Shown here: positions 30,860-40,293 of the stretch, piece by piece
How positions within the stretch are numbered: the stretch's first letter is position 1
Layout: each line of letters opens with the position of its first letter
Origin: Roseomonas sp.
Lineage (GTDB): Bacteria > Pseudomonadota > Alphaproteobacteria > Acetobacterales > Acetobacteraceae
Length of the DNA stretch: 64,000 nt
Direction: 5' to 3'
Assembly: GCA_031180725.1 (NCBI GenBank)
Contig: JAPSLO010000017.1
Coordinates: 47,930 to 111,929, forward strand
The notes under the pieces: model-generated
The model's database searches: none
What the model saw: the letters and a program-made list of their open reading frames with translations, nothing else
What the model was told of the DNA's origin: nothing
Translations under genes and position numbers: made by a program

Positions 30860-33800
30860 ATGCACGACGTGTTGCCCAGGCCCGACGGGCTCCGCCCTGG
30901 CATTATCGGCGCGGCGGAGGCCGCGCTGCGTCGCGCCGCGCCCGCCCTGCCGGAGATGGCGGCGGAGTTGCTGCACCGCCTGCATGCCGCCGTGCCGACG
31001 GCGGAACTCGCCGCCACCCCGCCCGAAACCCTGGCCCAGGCCGCCGCCAGCCTCTTCGGCTTCGCCGAGCACCGCCGCCCGCGGCAGGCGAAGCTGCGCG
31101 TCCTGCCCCCCAGCCCTGGCCGCTTCCCGCTGCCGGTCGTGGAGCTGGTGACGGACGACATGCCCTTCCTGGTGGACAGCGCGCTCGCGGCGCTGGCGCT
31201 GCGCGGGCGCACGGTGCGGCAGTTGCTGCACCCGATCGTGCCGGTGAAGCGCGACGGCGAGGGCCGGCTGCTGGCGATCGGCGGCGATGCCACGGCGCGA
31301 GAGAGCATGATGCGCATCGTGCTGGCTCCCGGCGCCGCGGTGACGCTGGGCGCCGGCGGCCCGGCGGGGGATCCGGATGACTGGCCCGCCCTGGAAGCCG
31401 CGCTCGCCCGCGCCATGGCCGATGTGCGCTGCGCCGTCTCGGATTTCGGGGCGATGCTGGCCATGCTGGTGCAGGCCGAGGAGGAGGTCGGCGGCGGCGA
31501 GGAAGCGCTGTTCCTGCGCTGGCTGGCCGAGGACAATTTCGTGCTGCTCGGCCATCGCCGCCTGGAACTGCACCAGGACGGCACCGCGACCGTGGCACGG
31601 GAGGAGGATCTCGGCCTGCTGCGCGACCCCGCCCTGCCGGTCTTCGACGCACTGCGCAGCCTGCCGCGTCTGCCGCTCGCCGTGCGGGAGACGCTGACCC
31701 GGCTGGCGCCGGTGAATGTGGCCAAGGCGAATATGCGCGCCACGGTCCACCGCCCGCAGCACGCCGATGTGGTCATCACCCGCATCCGCGACGCGGAAGG
31801 CCGCGTGGCCGGCGGGCGGCTCTTCCTGGGCCTCTTCGCGGCGGATGCGTACAACCGCAACCCGCGCGCCATCCCGCTGCTGCGGCAGAAGGTGCTGCGC
31901 ATCCTGTCCCGCGCCGGGGTGGACCCGGACACGCATGATGGCCGCGCGCTGCGCAACATCCTGGACACCTGGCCGCGCGACGAGCTGTTCCAGGCACCGG
32001 AGGAGGCGATCCTGGCCGGCTGCCTGCGCGCGCTGGACCTGAGCATCCGCCCGCGCCCCGCCCTGGTGCTGCGGCGCGATCCCTTCGAGCGCTTCGTCTC
32101 CGCCATCGCCTGGCTGCCGCGCGACAGCTTCGACACCGCGATGCGCGAGCGGGTCGGCGGGCTGATCGCGAAGGCCTTCGGCGGCCGGCTCTCGGCCTTC
32201 TACACGGCGCTGGGCGATGCACCGCTGGCACGGGTGCATTACGTGATCGGCACCACGCCGGGCACGCTGCCGGCAGTGGACGATGCCGCGCTGGAAGCCG
32301 CCGTGGCACAGGCAGCGCGCGGCTTCCGCGACCGCCTGGCCGAAGCGCTCGCCACCGAGGGCGGGGAAGCCGCGGCCGCACCGCGCATCGCGCGCTGGCG
32401 CCAGGCCTTCCCCGCGGCCTACCGGGAGACCGAAAGCGCCGCGCAGGGCGTGGCTGACATCCACCTGGCCGAGCAGGCAGCCGGCAGCGGCCGCCCCGCC
32501 GTGGCGCTGACGCGCCCGCCCGGCGCCGATCCGCGCAGCGTGGTGCTGCGGCTCGCCAATCCCGGCGCGCCGCTGGCGCTGGCCGATGCGCTGCCGCTGT
32601 TCCGCAGCCTGGGCCTGCGCGCGATTGAGGAAGTTCCCTATCACCTCGACCCCGCCGGTGGGCCGCGCGTGGTGCTGCATGTCTTCCGCCTGGAGGCCGA
32701 GCAGGACTGCCCGGACTCGGTGTTCCCCAACCTGGCGGATGCGCTGGGCGCGCTGCTGGACGGCCGCGCGGACGCCGATGGCTTCAACCGCCTGGCGCTG
32801 CGTGCGGGGCTGTCCTGGCGCGAATGTTGGCTGCTGCGCGCCATGTATCGCTGGCTGAAGCAGGTGGGCTTCCCCTTCGCCCAGGACAGCGTCGAGGAAG
32901 CGCTGGCTGCGCATCCCGATGCCGCGCGGCTGCTGCTGGCCATCTTCCATGCCCGCTTCGATCCCGCCCGCGCCACGCGGGAGGAGGCGGAGCACGACGC
33001 CGCCTGGCGGAAACTGCTGGACGCGGTGGACAACCCGGATGAGGACCGCATCCTGAACCGGCTGCGCCGCCTGCTGGATGCGATGTTGCGGACCAACTTC
33101 TTCCAGGACAAGGCGTATCTGGCCTTCAAGCTGGACAGCGCGCTGGCCGGCGACATGCCGCAGCCGCGGCCCTGGCGCGAGATCTTCGTCCATTCCCCGC
33201 GCATGGAAGGCTGCCATCTGCGCGCCGGCCCCGTGGCGCGCGGCGGCATCCGCTGGTCGGACCGGCGCGAGGATTTCCGCACCGAGATCCTGGGCCTGAT
33301 GAAGGCGCAGCGGCTGAAGAATGTCGTGATCGTGCCGACCGGCGCGAAGGGCGGCTTCATCCTGAAGCATCCGCCACCCGCTTCGGACCGTGAAGCCTTC
33401 ATGGCCGAAGGTGTCGCCTGCTACCGCACCCTGGTGCGCGGCATGCTGGACCTGACGGACAACATCACCACTGGCGGCATCGTGACGCCGCCGGGCGTGG
33501 TGCGGCGCGACGGCGACGATCCCTATATCGTCGCCGCGGCCGACAAGGGCACCGCGACCTTCAGCGACATCGCCAATGCGCTTTCGGCCGAATACGGCTT
33601 CTGGCTGGGCGATGCCTTCGCCTCCGGCGGCAGCGCGGGCTACGACCACAAGGCCATGGGCATCACCGCCCGCGGCGCCTGGGTGATGATCGACCACCAT
33701 TTCCGGGAACTCCTGGGCCGCTCCGTGCACGACGCGCCCTTCACCTGCGCGGGCGTGGGCGACATGTCGGGCGATGTCTTCGGCAACGGGCTGCTGGTCT

Positions 33801-35521
33801 CGAAGCAGACGAAGCTCGTCGCTGCCTTCGACCACCGCCACATCTTCCTCGACCCTGATCCGAACCCGGAAGTGGCCTGGCAGGAACGCCAGCGCCTGTT
33901 CCGCCTGCCGCGCTCCTCCTGGGCGGATTACGATGCCCGGCTGCTCTCGCCAGGCGGCGCGGTGCTGCCGCGCAACGCGAAGACGCTGCCGCTCTCCGAA
34001 CAGGCACGCGCGCTGCTGGGCATCGAGACCGAGCGCGCCGAACCGGCGGAGATCATGCGCGCCATCCTGAGGCTGCCGGTCGATCTGCTCTATTTCGGCG
34101 GCATCGGCACCTATGTGAAGGCCAGCACGGAAAGCCACGCGGATGCCGGCGATCGCGCGAACGACGCGATCCGCGTGGATGGCCGCGACATCCGCGCCAA
34201 GGTGTTGGGGGAGGGCGCCAATCTCGGCGCCACCCAGGCCGGCCGCGTGGAAGCGGCGCGCCACGGCGTTCGCCTCAACACCGATGCGCTGGACAACAGC
34301 GCGGGCGTCTCCACCTCCGACCACGAGGTGAACATCAAGATTCTGCTGGCCGAGGCCGAGCGTGAAGGCACGCTGACCCGCCGCCAGCGCGACGAGCTGC
34401 TGGCCGGCATGACGGAGGAGGTCGGGCAGCTCGTCCTGGCCGACAACCACGCGCAGTCGCTCGCGATCAGCCTGGAAGCCCTGCGCGCGCCGGAGGACCT
34501 CGCGGCACATGCTTCCCTGATGGCGCGGCTGGAAGCCGAGGGGCTGCTGGATCGTGCCGTGGCGGGCCTGCCGGACGAGGCGGCGCTGCGCATCCGCGCG
34601 TCGGCCGGCGAGGGGCTGACGCGGCCCGAGCTCGCCGCCCTGCTGCCCTTCGCCAAGCTCTGGCTGACCGAGGCCATCGAGGCGAGCCCGCTGCCGGACG
34701 ACCCCGCCCTGGCGCCGCTGCTCGTCGCCTATTTCCCGCAGCCGCTGCGCGAGCGCTTCGGCGTGCTGATCCCGCGCCACCGCCTCCGGCGCGAGCTGTT
34801 GGCGACCATCCTGGCGAACCTGGTCGCCAACAGGCTGGGCGTCGCCGGCCTGGCGCGCCTGGCCGGCGAGCCCGCCGCGGTGGCGCGCGCCACCTGGCTG
34901 GCCGGCGCGCTCTTCGGGCTCGAGGACGCCGTGCGCGCTACCGAGGCGAGCACCGCCCCCACCGCGGCGCAGCTTTCCGTGCTGCTCGGCCTGCGGCGGC
35001 TGCAGGAAGGCGCGGCGCGCGCGCTGATGGAGGAAGCAGGCCCGCTGGATACCACGCGCATCGCCCTCGCGGCCGGCGTCGCCGCGCTGGTGGCCGCCGC
35101 CCGCGCCACACCCTCCGCCGAGGCCGCTGCCCTGCTCTCCGCCGGCATCCCCGCCGAAGCCGCCACGCTGGCGACCGCGCCCGCCCTCGCCGCCGCGCCC
35201 GCCATCGTGCGCCTGGCCGCCGAGGCGGGCGTCTCGCCGGAACAGGCCGCCGGCGCCTGGGTGGCGGTGGGCGAGGGCTTTGCGCTGGACGCGCTGCGCA
35301 GCGCCGCCGAACGCGCCCGCGGCACCGGCCCCTTCGCCGCTCGCGCCAAGGCCGAAGCGCTCGCGGACCTTGCCGGGCTGCAGACCCGCCTTGCGCGCGC
35401 CCGCCTGGCCGGCAAGGCTCCCGCCGACGCCGAAGCCGCCCGCCTGGCCCGCGAAGCGGCCACGGCCGGGGACCTGGTGGCGATAGGGGTGGCGACGCGG
35501 GCCTTGGGGGGGTTGGCTTAG
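30860..35521 (+). CDS. gdhB: NAD-specific glutamate dehydrogenase, large (GDH-180) type
   Basis: A 1,553-residue enzyme of the large NAD-GDH class, which interconverts glutamate and 2-oxoglutarate plus ammonia, mostly in glutamate catabolism. Long N-terminal regulatory (ACT-like) regions span about 1-700. The catalytic region around residues 770-1200 includes GPVARGGIRWSDRREDFRTE, KNVVIVPTGAKGGF and the dinucleotide-binding segment with VLGEGANLG. The length is close to other family members. ATG 30860 follows AGGAG. It is preceded by a divergent oxygenase and followed by a palindromic element. Confidence 0.94.
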   Translation: MHDVLPRPDGLRPGIIGAAEAALRRAAPALPEMAAELLHRLHAAVPTAELAATPPETLAQAAASLFGFAEHRRPRQAKLRVLPPSPGRFPLPVVELVTDDMPFLVDSALAALALRGRTVRQLLHPIVPVKRDGEGRLLAIGGDATARESMMRIVLAPGAAVTLGAGGPAGDPDDWPALEAALARAMADVRCAVSDFGAMLAMLVQAEEEVGGGEEALFLRWLAEDNFVLLGHRRLELHQDGTATVAREEDLGLLRDPALPVFDALRSLPRLPLAVRETLTRLAPVNVAKANMRATVHRPQHADVVITRIRDAEGRVAGGRLFLGLFAADAYNRNPRAIPLLRQKVLRILSRAGVDPDTHDGRALRNILDTWPRDELFQAPEEAILAGCLRALDLSIRPRPALVLRRDPFERFVSAIAWLPRDSFDTAMRERVGGLIAKAFGGRLSAFYTALGDAPLARVHYVIGTTPGTLPAVDDAALEAAVAQAARGFRDRLAEALATEGGEAAAAPRIARWRQAFPAAYRETESAAQGVADIHLAEQAAGSGRPAVALTRPPGADPRSVVLRLANPGAPLALADALPLFRSLGLRAIEEVPYHLDPAGGPRVVLHVFRLEAEQDCPDSVFPNLADALGALLDGRADADGFNRLALRAGLSWRECWLLRAMYRWLKQVGFPFAQDSVEEALAAHPDAARLLLAIFHARFDPARATREEAEHDAAWRKLLDAVDNPDEDRILNRLRRLLDAMLRTNFFQDKAYLAFKLDSALAGDMPQPRPWREIFVHSPRMEGCHLRAGPVARGGIRWSDRREDFRTEILGLMKAQRLKNVVIVPTGAKGGFILKHPPPASDREAFMAEGVACYRTLVRGMLDLTDNITTGGIVTPPGVVRRDGDDPYIVAAADKGTATFSDIANALSAEYGFWLGDAFASGGSAGYDHKAMGITARGAWVMIDHHFRELLGRSVHDAPFTCAGVGDMSGDVFGNGLLVSKQTKLVAAFDHRHIFLDPDPNPEVAWQERQRLFRLPRSSWADYDARLLSPGGAVLPRNAKTLPLSEQARALLGIETERAEPAEIMRAILRLPVDLLYFGGIGTYVKASTESHADAGDRANDAIRVDGRDIRAKVLGEGANLGATQAGRVEAARHGVRLNTDALDNSAGVSTSDHEVNIKILLAEAEREGTLTRRQRDELLAGMTEEVGQLVLADNHAQSLAISLEALRAPEDLAAHASLMARLEAEGLLDRAVAGLPDEAALRIRASAGEGLTRPELAALLPFAKLWLTEAIEASPLPDDPALAPLLVAYFPQPLRERFGVLIPRHRLRRELLATILANLVANRLGVAGLARLAGEPAAVARATWLAGALFGLEDAVRATEASTAPTAAQLSVLLGLRRLQEGAARALMEEAGPLDTTRIALAAGVAALVAAARATPSAEAAALLSAGIPAEAATLATAPALAAAPAIVRLAAEAGVSPEQAAGAWVAVGEGFALDALRSAAERARGTGPFAARAKAEALADLAGLQTRLARARLAGKAPADAEAARLAREAATAGDLVAIGVATRALGGLA

Positions 35522-35541
35522 GGTGCATGCTGCCGGTCGTG

Positions 35542-35756
35542 GGAAGGGGCTTTGCCCCTCCCGAACCCTCCCCACCAAAGGGCGGGGGCCTTCGGAAACC
35601 CATCTGTTTTTGGATCGGTGTGGAAGGGGGTTTCAAGGGTTCGCCAGTGACACCGGCGCGCCACGCCCTCTTCCAGGCCAGCCCAAACTGACGGGGTCCA
35701 GGGGCCTTCCGGCCCTTGGCGGGTGGGATTCGGGGCGGGCAGCGCCCTCCCCGAGG
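35542..35756. repeat. Composite nested-palindrome element, full copy
   Basis: Left arm: GGAAGGGGCTTTGCCCCTCC then CGAACCCTCCCCACCAAAGG. The right arm is its approximate complement, CCTTGGCGGGTGGGATTCGG then GGCGGGCAGCGCCCTCCCC. An inner pair also exists (GGTGTGGAAGGGGGT near 35617 and ACGCCCTCTTCCAGGCC near 35662). It lies between two genes on the same strand (NAD-GDH and the UMF1-type transporter), so it is not limited to convergent gene ends. Confidence 0.75.
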
Positions 35757-35803
35757 CCAACGGCGCCCCCAGGCCAGCCCCACCAGGCCCCGGGCCGCGC
35801 CCG

Positions 35804-37048
35804 ATGAGCCGCGGGGCATGGGCCTGGGCCTTCTATGACTGGGCGAATTCGGCGTTTCCGACCGTCGTTTCCACCTTCGTCATCGCTGCCTATTTCGCGC
35901 AGGGCATCGCGCCCGATCCGGCCACCGGCCAGGCGCAATGGGGCTGGATGCAGGCGCTGGCCGGCCTCGCCGTCGCCGTGCTCTCGCCTGTCCTCGGCGC
36001 CGTGGCCGATGCCGGCGGGCGGCGGCGGGCCATGCTGGCGGGCTTCACGCTGCTCACGGCGCTGGCCACGGCGGCCATCTGGTTCGCGAAGCCCGATCCG
36101 GCCGATGCCCTCTATGCGCTGGCCTGTGTCGGCCTGGCGACCATCGGCTTCGAGCTGGGCACCGTCTTCTACAATTCCATGCTGCCGCAGGTCGCGCCGC
36201 CGGACCGGCTGGGGCGGGTTTCCGGCCTGGCCTGGGGGCTGGGCTATGCGGGGGGCCTGGCCTGCCTGGCCGTGGCGCTGGTGGTGCTGGTGCAGCCCGA
36301 CCCCTCGCCGCTGGGGCTGGACCGCGGCCAGGCAGAGCATGTGCGCGCCACCGCCCTGCTCACCGCCGGCTGGCTGCTGGCCTTCGCCTGGCCAGTGCTG
36401 GTCGCGCTGCCGGATCCCGGTGGGCGCCGCCCAGGCTGGGGCGCGGCGGCACGCGAGGGGCTGGCAGAGGTCTGGGCGCTGCTGCGCACCCTGCCACGCA
36501 ATCCCGTGCTGCTGCGCTTCCTGTTGGCGCGGCTTTTCTACACGGATGGGTTGAACACGCTCTTTGCCTTCGGTGCGATCTATGCCGCCGGCGTCTTCGG
36601 CATGGGCTTCGAGGAGATCCTGCTGTTCGGCATTGCCATGAATGTCGCGGCCGGCGCGGGTGCGGCCGGCTTCGCGCTGGTGGAGGACCGGATCGGCTCC
36701 CGCCGCACCGTGCTGCTGTCCCTCTCGGCGATGGTGGCGCTTGGCATTCCGCTGCTGCTGACCTCGGCAGAATCGCTGTTCTGGTTGCTGGCGCTGACGC
36801 TGGGCCTGTTCTTCGGTCCCGCCCAGGCCGCCAGCCGCGCCCTGATGGCGCGCCTCGCACCGCCCGAGGAGGCTTCGGCCTGGTTCGGGCTCTTTGCCCT
36901 CTCGGGCCGGGTCACCGGCTTTCTCGGCCCGGCCGTGCTGGCCGGCGTCACGGCGGCCACTGGCAGCCAGGCCGCGGGCATGGCGACCGTGCTGGGCTTC
37001 CTGGCAGCCGGCGCGGCAATCCTGGCCGGGCTGCGGGGCCCGCGCTGA
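35804..37048 (+). CDS. UMF1/Atg22-like MFS transporter
   Basis: A 414-residue membrane protein with about 12 segments. The N-terminus AWAFYDWANSAFPTVVSTFVIAAYF is the signature of the UMF1 branch (related to yeast Atg22). SMLPQVAPPDRLGRVSGLAWGLGYAGG near residue 125 is also conserved. Bacterial members are uncharacterised; vacuolar Atg22 exports amino acids. ATG 35804 gives the conserved start, although the frame is open further upstream through the palindromic element. Confidence 0.9.
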   Translation: MSRGAWAWAFYDWANSAFPTVVSTFVIAAYFAQGIAPDPATGQAQWGWMQALAGLAVAVLSPVLGAVADAGGRRRAMLAGFTLLTALATAAIWFAKPDPADALYALACVGLATIGFELGTVFYNSMLPQVAPPDRLGRVSGLAWGLGYAGGLACLAVALVVLVQPDPSPLGLDRGQAEHVRATALLTAGWLLAFAWPVLVALPDPGGRRPGWGAAAREGLAEVWALLRTLPRNPVLLRFLLARLFYTDGLNTLFAFGAIYAAGVFGMGFEEILLFGIAMNVAAGAGAAGFALVEDRIGSRRTVLLSLSAMVALGIPLLLTSAESLFWLLALTLGLFFGPAQAASRALMARLAPPEEASAWFGLFALSGRVTGFLGPAVLAGVTAATGSQAAGMATVLGFLAAGAAILAGLRGPR

Positions 37049-37246
37049 GACGCATCCGTCCCCTATCCGGCGACTCGGTGTCGCCCGAGGGCGAGCATAT
37101 TTTCTTTATCTCGCGCAAAGCGGGCCGGCCCCTCGCCAGTCGATAGGACTCTGGCAATAGATTTCGACTTTTTCCTCCCCGGACAGGCGTGATAGCTCTC
37201 CGCCCGAACCATTATCCCGGCATCACACTTACGGCCCGAAAACAAC

Positions 37247-37269
37247 ATTGTTCTTCTCATTTGGACAAT
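37247..37269. promoter_or_regulatory. Dyad upstream of LysR gene, probable autoregulatory operator
   Basis: ATTGT-N13-ACAAT, ending 23 bases before the LysR start codon, and overlapping a second dyad AACAA-CA-TTGTT at 37241-37252. Both lie in a locally AT-rich stretch (about 37085-37290) that contrasts with the surroundings. Spacing and symmetry suit a LysR-type binding site, though it is not an exact T-N11-A box. Confidence 0.5.
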
Positions 37270-37292
37270 GAATTCGGGGCCGAGGAAGGCCC

Positions 37293-38174
37293 ATGCTATC
37301 GCGCGTCAACCTTAATCGCCTTGCCTACTTCGCGGCTGTCGTGGACCACGGATCATTCACCGGCGCCGCTCGCAGCCTTGGCGTGGCCAAGGCGGTGGTC
37401 AGCCACCAGGTCGCCCAACTGGAGGAGGAACTCGGCGTGGTGCTGCTGGAACGCACCACGCGCCGGGTCAGCCTGACTGAAGCCGGACGGGTGTTCGAGC
37501 AGCGCTCGCGCGACATCCTCCAGCTTGCCGACGCCGCCGTCCGCTCCGTGCGGGAGGAGCCGAAGGAGGTCAGCGGCACGCTGCGCATCGGCGCGCTGGA
37601 CGGCTATGCCCAGATTGTGCTGCGAGAGCCGATCGCCCGCTTCCTGCAGGCCTATCCGAACTGCCGGGTGGAGCTGATCGTCTCCGGCCATGCCCCCGCG
37701 CCGGAGGACGGGCTGGACCTGACGATCCGCCCCGGCGATCCCGATTCGCCGCCCGAGGGCACGCAGGTCGGCCGTCCGCACCCGCTGATCATCGTCGCCG
37801 CGCCGCGGCTCGTGGAAGGGCTGATGCTGGATCGGCCCGAGCAGCTCCGCGACCTTCCGATGATCAGCAAATCGCCGTCCCACTCCCCGCCGCGCCTCAC
37901 CTTCCGCCGCGGGACGGAGGTGGTTGTGCTGCCCACCTCCCCAAGGCTGCGGCTGTCCAGCGGCGCGGTGATGCTGGACTACCTGGTGGCCGGCCTCGGC
38001 GCCGGCGTGGTGCCGGACTGTCTGGTGGCCAGCGAACTGGCCGATGGGCGGCTGGTGCGCGTGCTGCCGGACTGGGAGCTTCAGCGCATGGCGCATTACG
38101 CCGCGGTTCCGGCCGGCCGCCCCGTGCCGCCGCGCGTCACCGCCTTCCTCTCCCTGCTGGAGGAAGCGGCCTGA
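37293..38174 (+). CDS. LysR-family transcriptional regulator
   Basis: A 293-residue LTTR. The N-terminal winged helix is at residues 1-65 (LNRLAYFAAVVDHGSFTGAA, then LGVAKAVVSHQVAQLEEELG). The effector domain spans about 90-290. It belongs to the short, AaeR/DsdC-like broad group with no specific ligand readable. Neighbours do not show the usual divergent target: the upstream gene is on the same strand and the downstream gene (CBS-BON) is convergent. Autoregulation through the dyad just upstream is likely. Confidence 0.92.
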   Translation: MLSRVNLNRLAYFAAVVDHGSFTGAARSLGVAKAVVSHQVAQLEEELGVVLLERTTRRVSLTEAGRVFEQRSRDILQLADAAVRSVREEPKEVSGTLRIGALDGYAQIVLREPIARFLQAYPNCRVELIVSGHAPAPEDGLDLTIRPGDPDSPPEGTQVGRPHPLIIVAAPRLVEGLMLDRPEQLRDLPMISKSPSHSPPRLTFRRGTEVVVLPTSPRLRLSSGAVMLDYLVAGLGAGVVPDCLVASELADGRLVRVLPDWELQRMAHYAAVPAGRPVPPRVTAFLSLLEEAA

Positions 38175-38211
38175 GTGCCGGGCCGGTCGGCCCCAGCGCA
38201 CCGGCGTGCTT

Positions 38212-38910
38212 TCAGGTGGCGGCGAACAGGCCGGTGGGCAATCGCTGGGTATGGTCCACCACGCCCTTCACGCCCGGCACCGTCTCCGCCAGCACCTTCA
38301 GCCCGCGCTGCACGGCGGGACTGCGGCTGAAGCCGTGGAACTCCACGATCCCGTCCTTCACCTCCACCAGCGTGTAGAAGGTATCCGCCCAGGGCTCCTT
38401 CTTCATCGCGGCCAGCACGGCCCGGCGGATGCGGTCGTCCGACAGCGCCTCCTCGGCCGGCGCGGGCGCGACCAGGGCGCGCAGCAGGTCCGCGTGGCTG
38501 ACGATTCCCTTCAGCCGCCCCTCCTCCGTGACCAGCACGCGGCGGATGCCCTTCTCCTCCATCAGGCGCGCGATCGTGCTGACCGGCGCATCCATCTCCA
38601 CCGCCACGACGGGACGGGTCATCACATCGGCCGCCGTCGCGCCATGCGTGCGCGCATAGCGGTCCGCGGCGCGCTCCGGGCTCGCGAAGAAGCTCGTCAG
38701 CCAGCCAACCGGCCTGTCCTCCTCGCCAGCCAGGCGGCGGATCAGGTCGGACTCGGTCACCACGCCGCGCAGCTTGCCCTCGGCATCCACCACCGGCACG
38801 GCGGAGATGCCGCGATCCGCAAGCAGGCGCGCAACCGCGAGGACAGGCGTCTCGGGCGGCACCGTCACGACTTCAGGGGTCATCAGGTTCCGGGCGCGCA
38901 GGCTGGCCAT
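38212..38910 (-). CDS. CBS-pair and BON domain protein
   Basis: A 232-residue protein with two CBS domains (about 8-65 starting NLMTPEVVTVPPETPVLAVA, and 95-150 starting DVMTRPVVAVEMDAPVSTIA) followed by a BON domain (about 160-225, with VEVKDGIVEFHGF). This combination is found in alphaproteobacterial stress or adenylate-sensing proteins of unknown function. There is no signal peptide, so it is cytoplasmic. ATG 38910 is chosen; upstream in-frame sequence is not homologous. It is divergent from the TAXI receptor gene with 146 bases between. Confidence 0.9.
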   Translation of the reverse strand: MASLRARNLMTPEVVTVPPETPVLAVARLLADRGISAVPVVDAEGKLRGVVTESDLIRRLAGEEDRPVGWLTSFFASPERAADRYARTHGATAADVMTRPVVAVEMDAPVSTIARLMEEKGIRRVLVTEEGRLKGIVSHADLLRALVAPAPAEEALSDDRIRRAVLAAMKKEPWADTFYTLVEVKDGIVEFHGFSRSPAVQRGLKVLAETVPGVKGVVDHTQRLPTGLFAAT

Positions 38911-39056
38911 GGGATCTCTCCCCTTTCTGACAACCGTGCAGAACATGGGTAAGGCTGCCACCCGCCGGGAGGGGCCGCCTTGACCCAGGCCAAGCCGGCT
39001 TCCCCTGCGCACCACCACCTGCCATGTTGTCGGTAACCACAAAGGGAGGAACCTGC

Positions 39057-40031
39057 ATGACCGTATCCATCGGCCGACGCATCTTCGCCCTGGGCGCCGC
39101 CACCCTCGCCCTGCCGGGTATCGCGCGCGCCCAAGCGCAACAGATGTCCATCGCCACCGGTACCACCGGCGGCGTCTACTATCCGCTGGGCGGCGCACTC
39201 GCGAACTACCTCTCCCGCGGCATCCCGGGCATGAGCGCCACCGCCGAGGTCACCGGCGGCTCCACCGCCAATTTCCAGCTCCTCGGCGCCGGGCGCGTGG
39301 GCCTGCTGTTCGGCCAGGTGGACGCGGCGGTGGACGCGGTCCGCGGCGCCGGCCCCTTCCGGGGCCGCGTCGTGCCGGCTCGCGCCATCGCCGTGCTCTA
39401 CACCAACCGCATGCAGGTGGTGACGACGGTCGCCACCGGGATCCGCAGCATCACCGACCTGAAGGGCAAGCGCGTCTCCACCGGCGCGCCCGGCTCGGCC
39501 ACCGAGCTTTTCGCCTTCCGCGTCATCGAGGCCGCGGGCCTGGACCGCGAGAAGGATTTCCGCGCGCGCGAACGCCTCTCCCCGGCGGAATCCACCAACG
39601 CCATCCGCGACGGCAAGCTCGACGCCTATTTCTTCGTCTCCGGCGTGCCGACCTCCGCCATCACTGACCTCGCGGCCACGCCCGGCACGCAGATCCACCT
39701 GGTGGACCACGCCGACCTGCACCAGAAGATCGTGGAGAAGAACGGGCCGGTCTATTTCCCCGAGGTCATCCCGGCCAACACCTACCCCGGCCAGACCCGC
39801 GACAATGCCCAGCTCTCCGTCGCCAATATCCTGGCGGTGCGGGAAGACATGCCCGCGGACCTCGTCACCAGGATCCTCCAGATCACCTGGGAGAACCGCG
39901 AGGACTGGGCCCGCGTCCACGCCGAAGCCCGCAACTTCACCCTCGCCGCCCAGAAATCCGCCGCCGCCGGCATCCCCTGGCACCCGGCGGCCGAAGCCTT
40001 CTGGCGTGCGGCCGGAGCTTCGCTGGCGTGA
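39057..40031 (+). CDS. TAXI-family TRAP transporter receptor
   Basis: A 324-residue periplasmic solute-binding protein with a Tat-like signal (GRRIFALGAATLALPGIARA). The TAXI signature begins QQMSIATGTTGGVYYPLGGALA. The later segment KGKRVSTGAPGSATELFAFRVIEAAGL is typical. TAXI receptors work with a fused DctQM permease, which is the next gene. Ligands of characterised members include glutamate-like acids and other organic anions; this one is unknown. ATG 39057 follows AAAGGGAGGA. A palindromic element separates it from the permease (see findings). Confidence 0.92.
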   Translation: MTVSIGRRIFALGAATLALPGIARAQAQQMSIATGTTGGVYYPLGGALANYLSRGIPGMSATAEVTGGSTANFQLLGAGRVGLLFGQVDAAVDAVRGAGPFRGRVVPARAIAVLYTNRMQVVTTVATGIRSITDLKGKRVSTGAPGSATELFAFRVIEAAGLDREKDFRARERLSPAESTNAIRDGKLDAYFFVSGVPTSAITDLAATPGTQIHLVDHADLHQKIVEKNGPVYFPEVIPANTYPGQTRDNAQLSVANILAVREDMPADLVTRILQITWENREDWARVHAEARNFTLAAQKSAAAGIPWHPAAEAFWRAAGASLA

Positions 40032-40041
40032 TCGCAGTGGC

Positions 40042-40258
40042 CTTGGGGAGGGCTCTGCCTTCCCCAAACCCCACCCCCGAGGGGCCAGTGGACCCCTGGA
40101 CCCCCTCAGTTTGGGTTGATGTGGAAGGGGGTGTCACCGGCACCACCGTCATTGCGGGCGCGCCACGCCCCCTTCCACACCAACCCATTCAGACGGCTTT
40201 CCAAAGGCTCCCGGCCTTTGGCGGGGTGGGTTCGGGAGGGGCAGTGCCCATCCCGAGG
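40042..40258. repeat. Composite nested-palindrome element between TAXI receptor and permease
   Basis: The terminal hairpins are TTGGGGAGGGCTCTGCCTTCCCCAA (left, about 40043-40068) and CGGGAGGGGCAGTGCCCATCCCG (right). The inner arms, GGGTTGATGTGGAAGGGGG at 40113-40131 and CCCCCTTCCACACCAACCC at 40168-40186, pair over 19 positions with one mismatch and enclose a 36-base loop. It is a homologue of the elements at 16882, 35542 and 54429. Confidence 0.78.
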
Positions 40259-40293
40259 ACCGCCGCGACCACACCAGCGTAGGACCCGGCCGC

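Noticed and set aside
30845..35578. A 1,577-codon open frame antisense to the NAD-GDH gene, and similar long frames at 51061-54501 and 12976-15099
   Set aside because: High GC with G/C at third positions leaves the antisense frames open. Their translations are low-complexity, rich in Arg, Gly, Ala, Gln and His, and lack any domain, while the opposite strands encode clear conserved enzymes.
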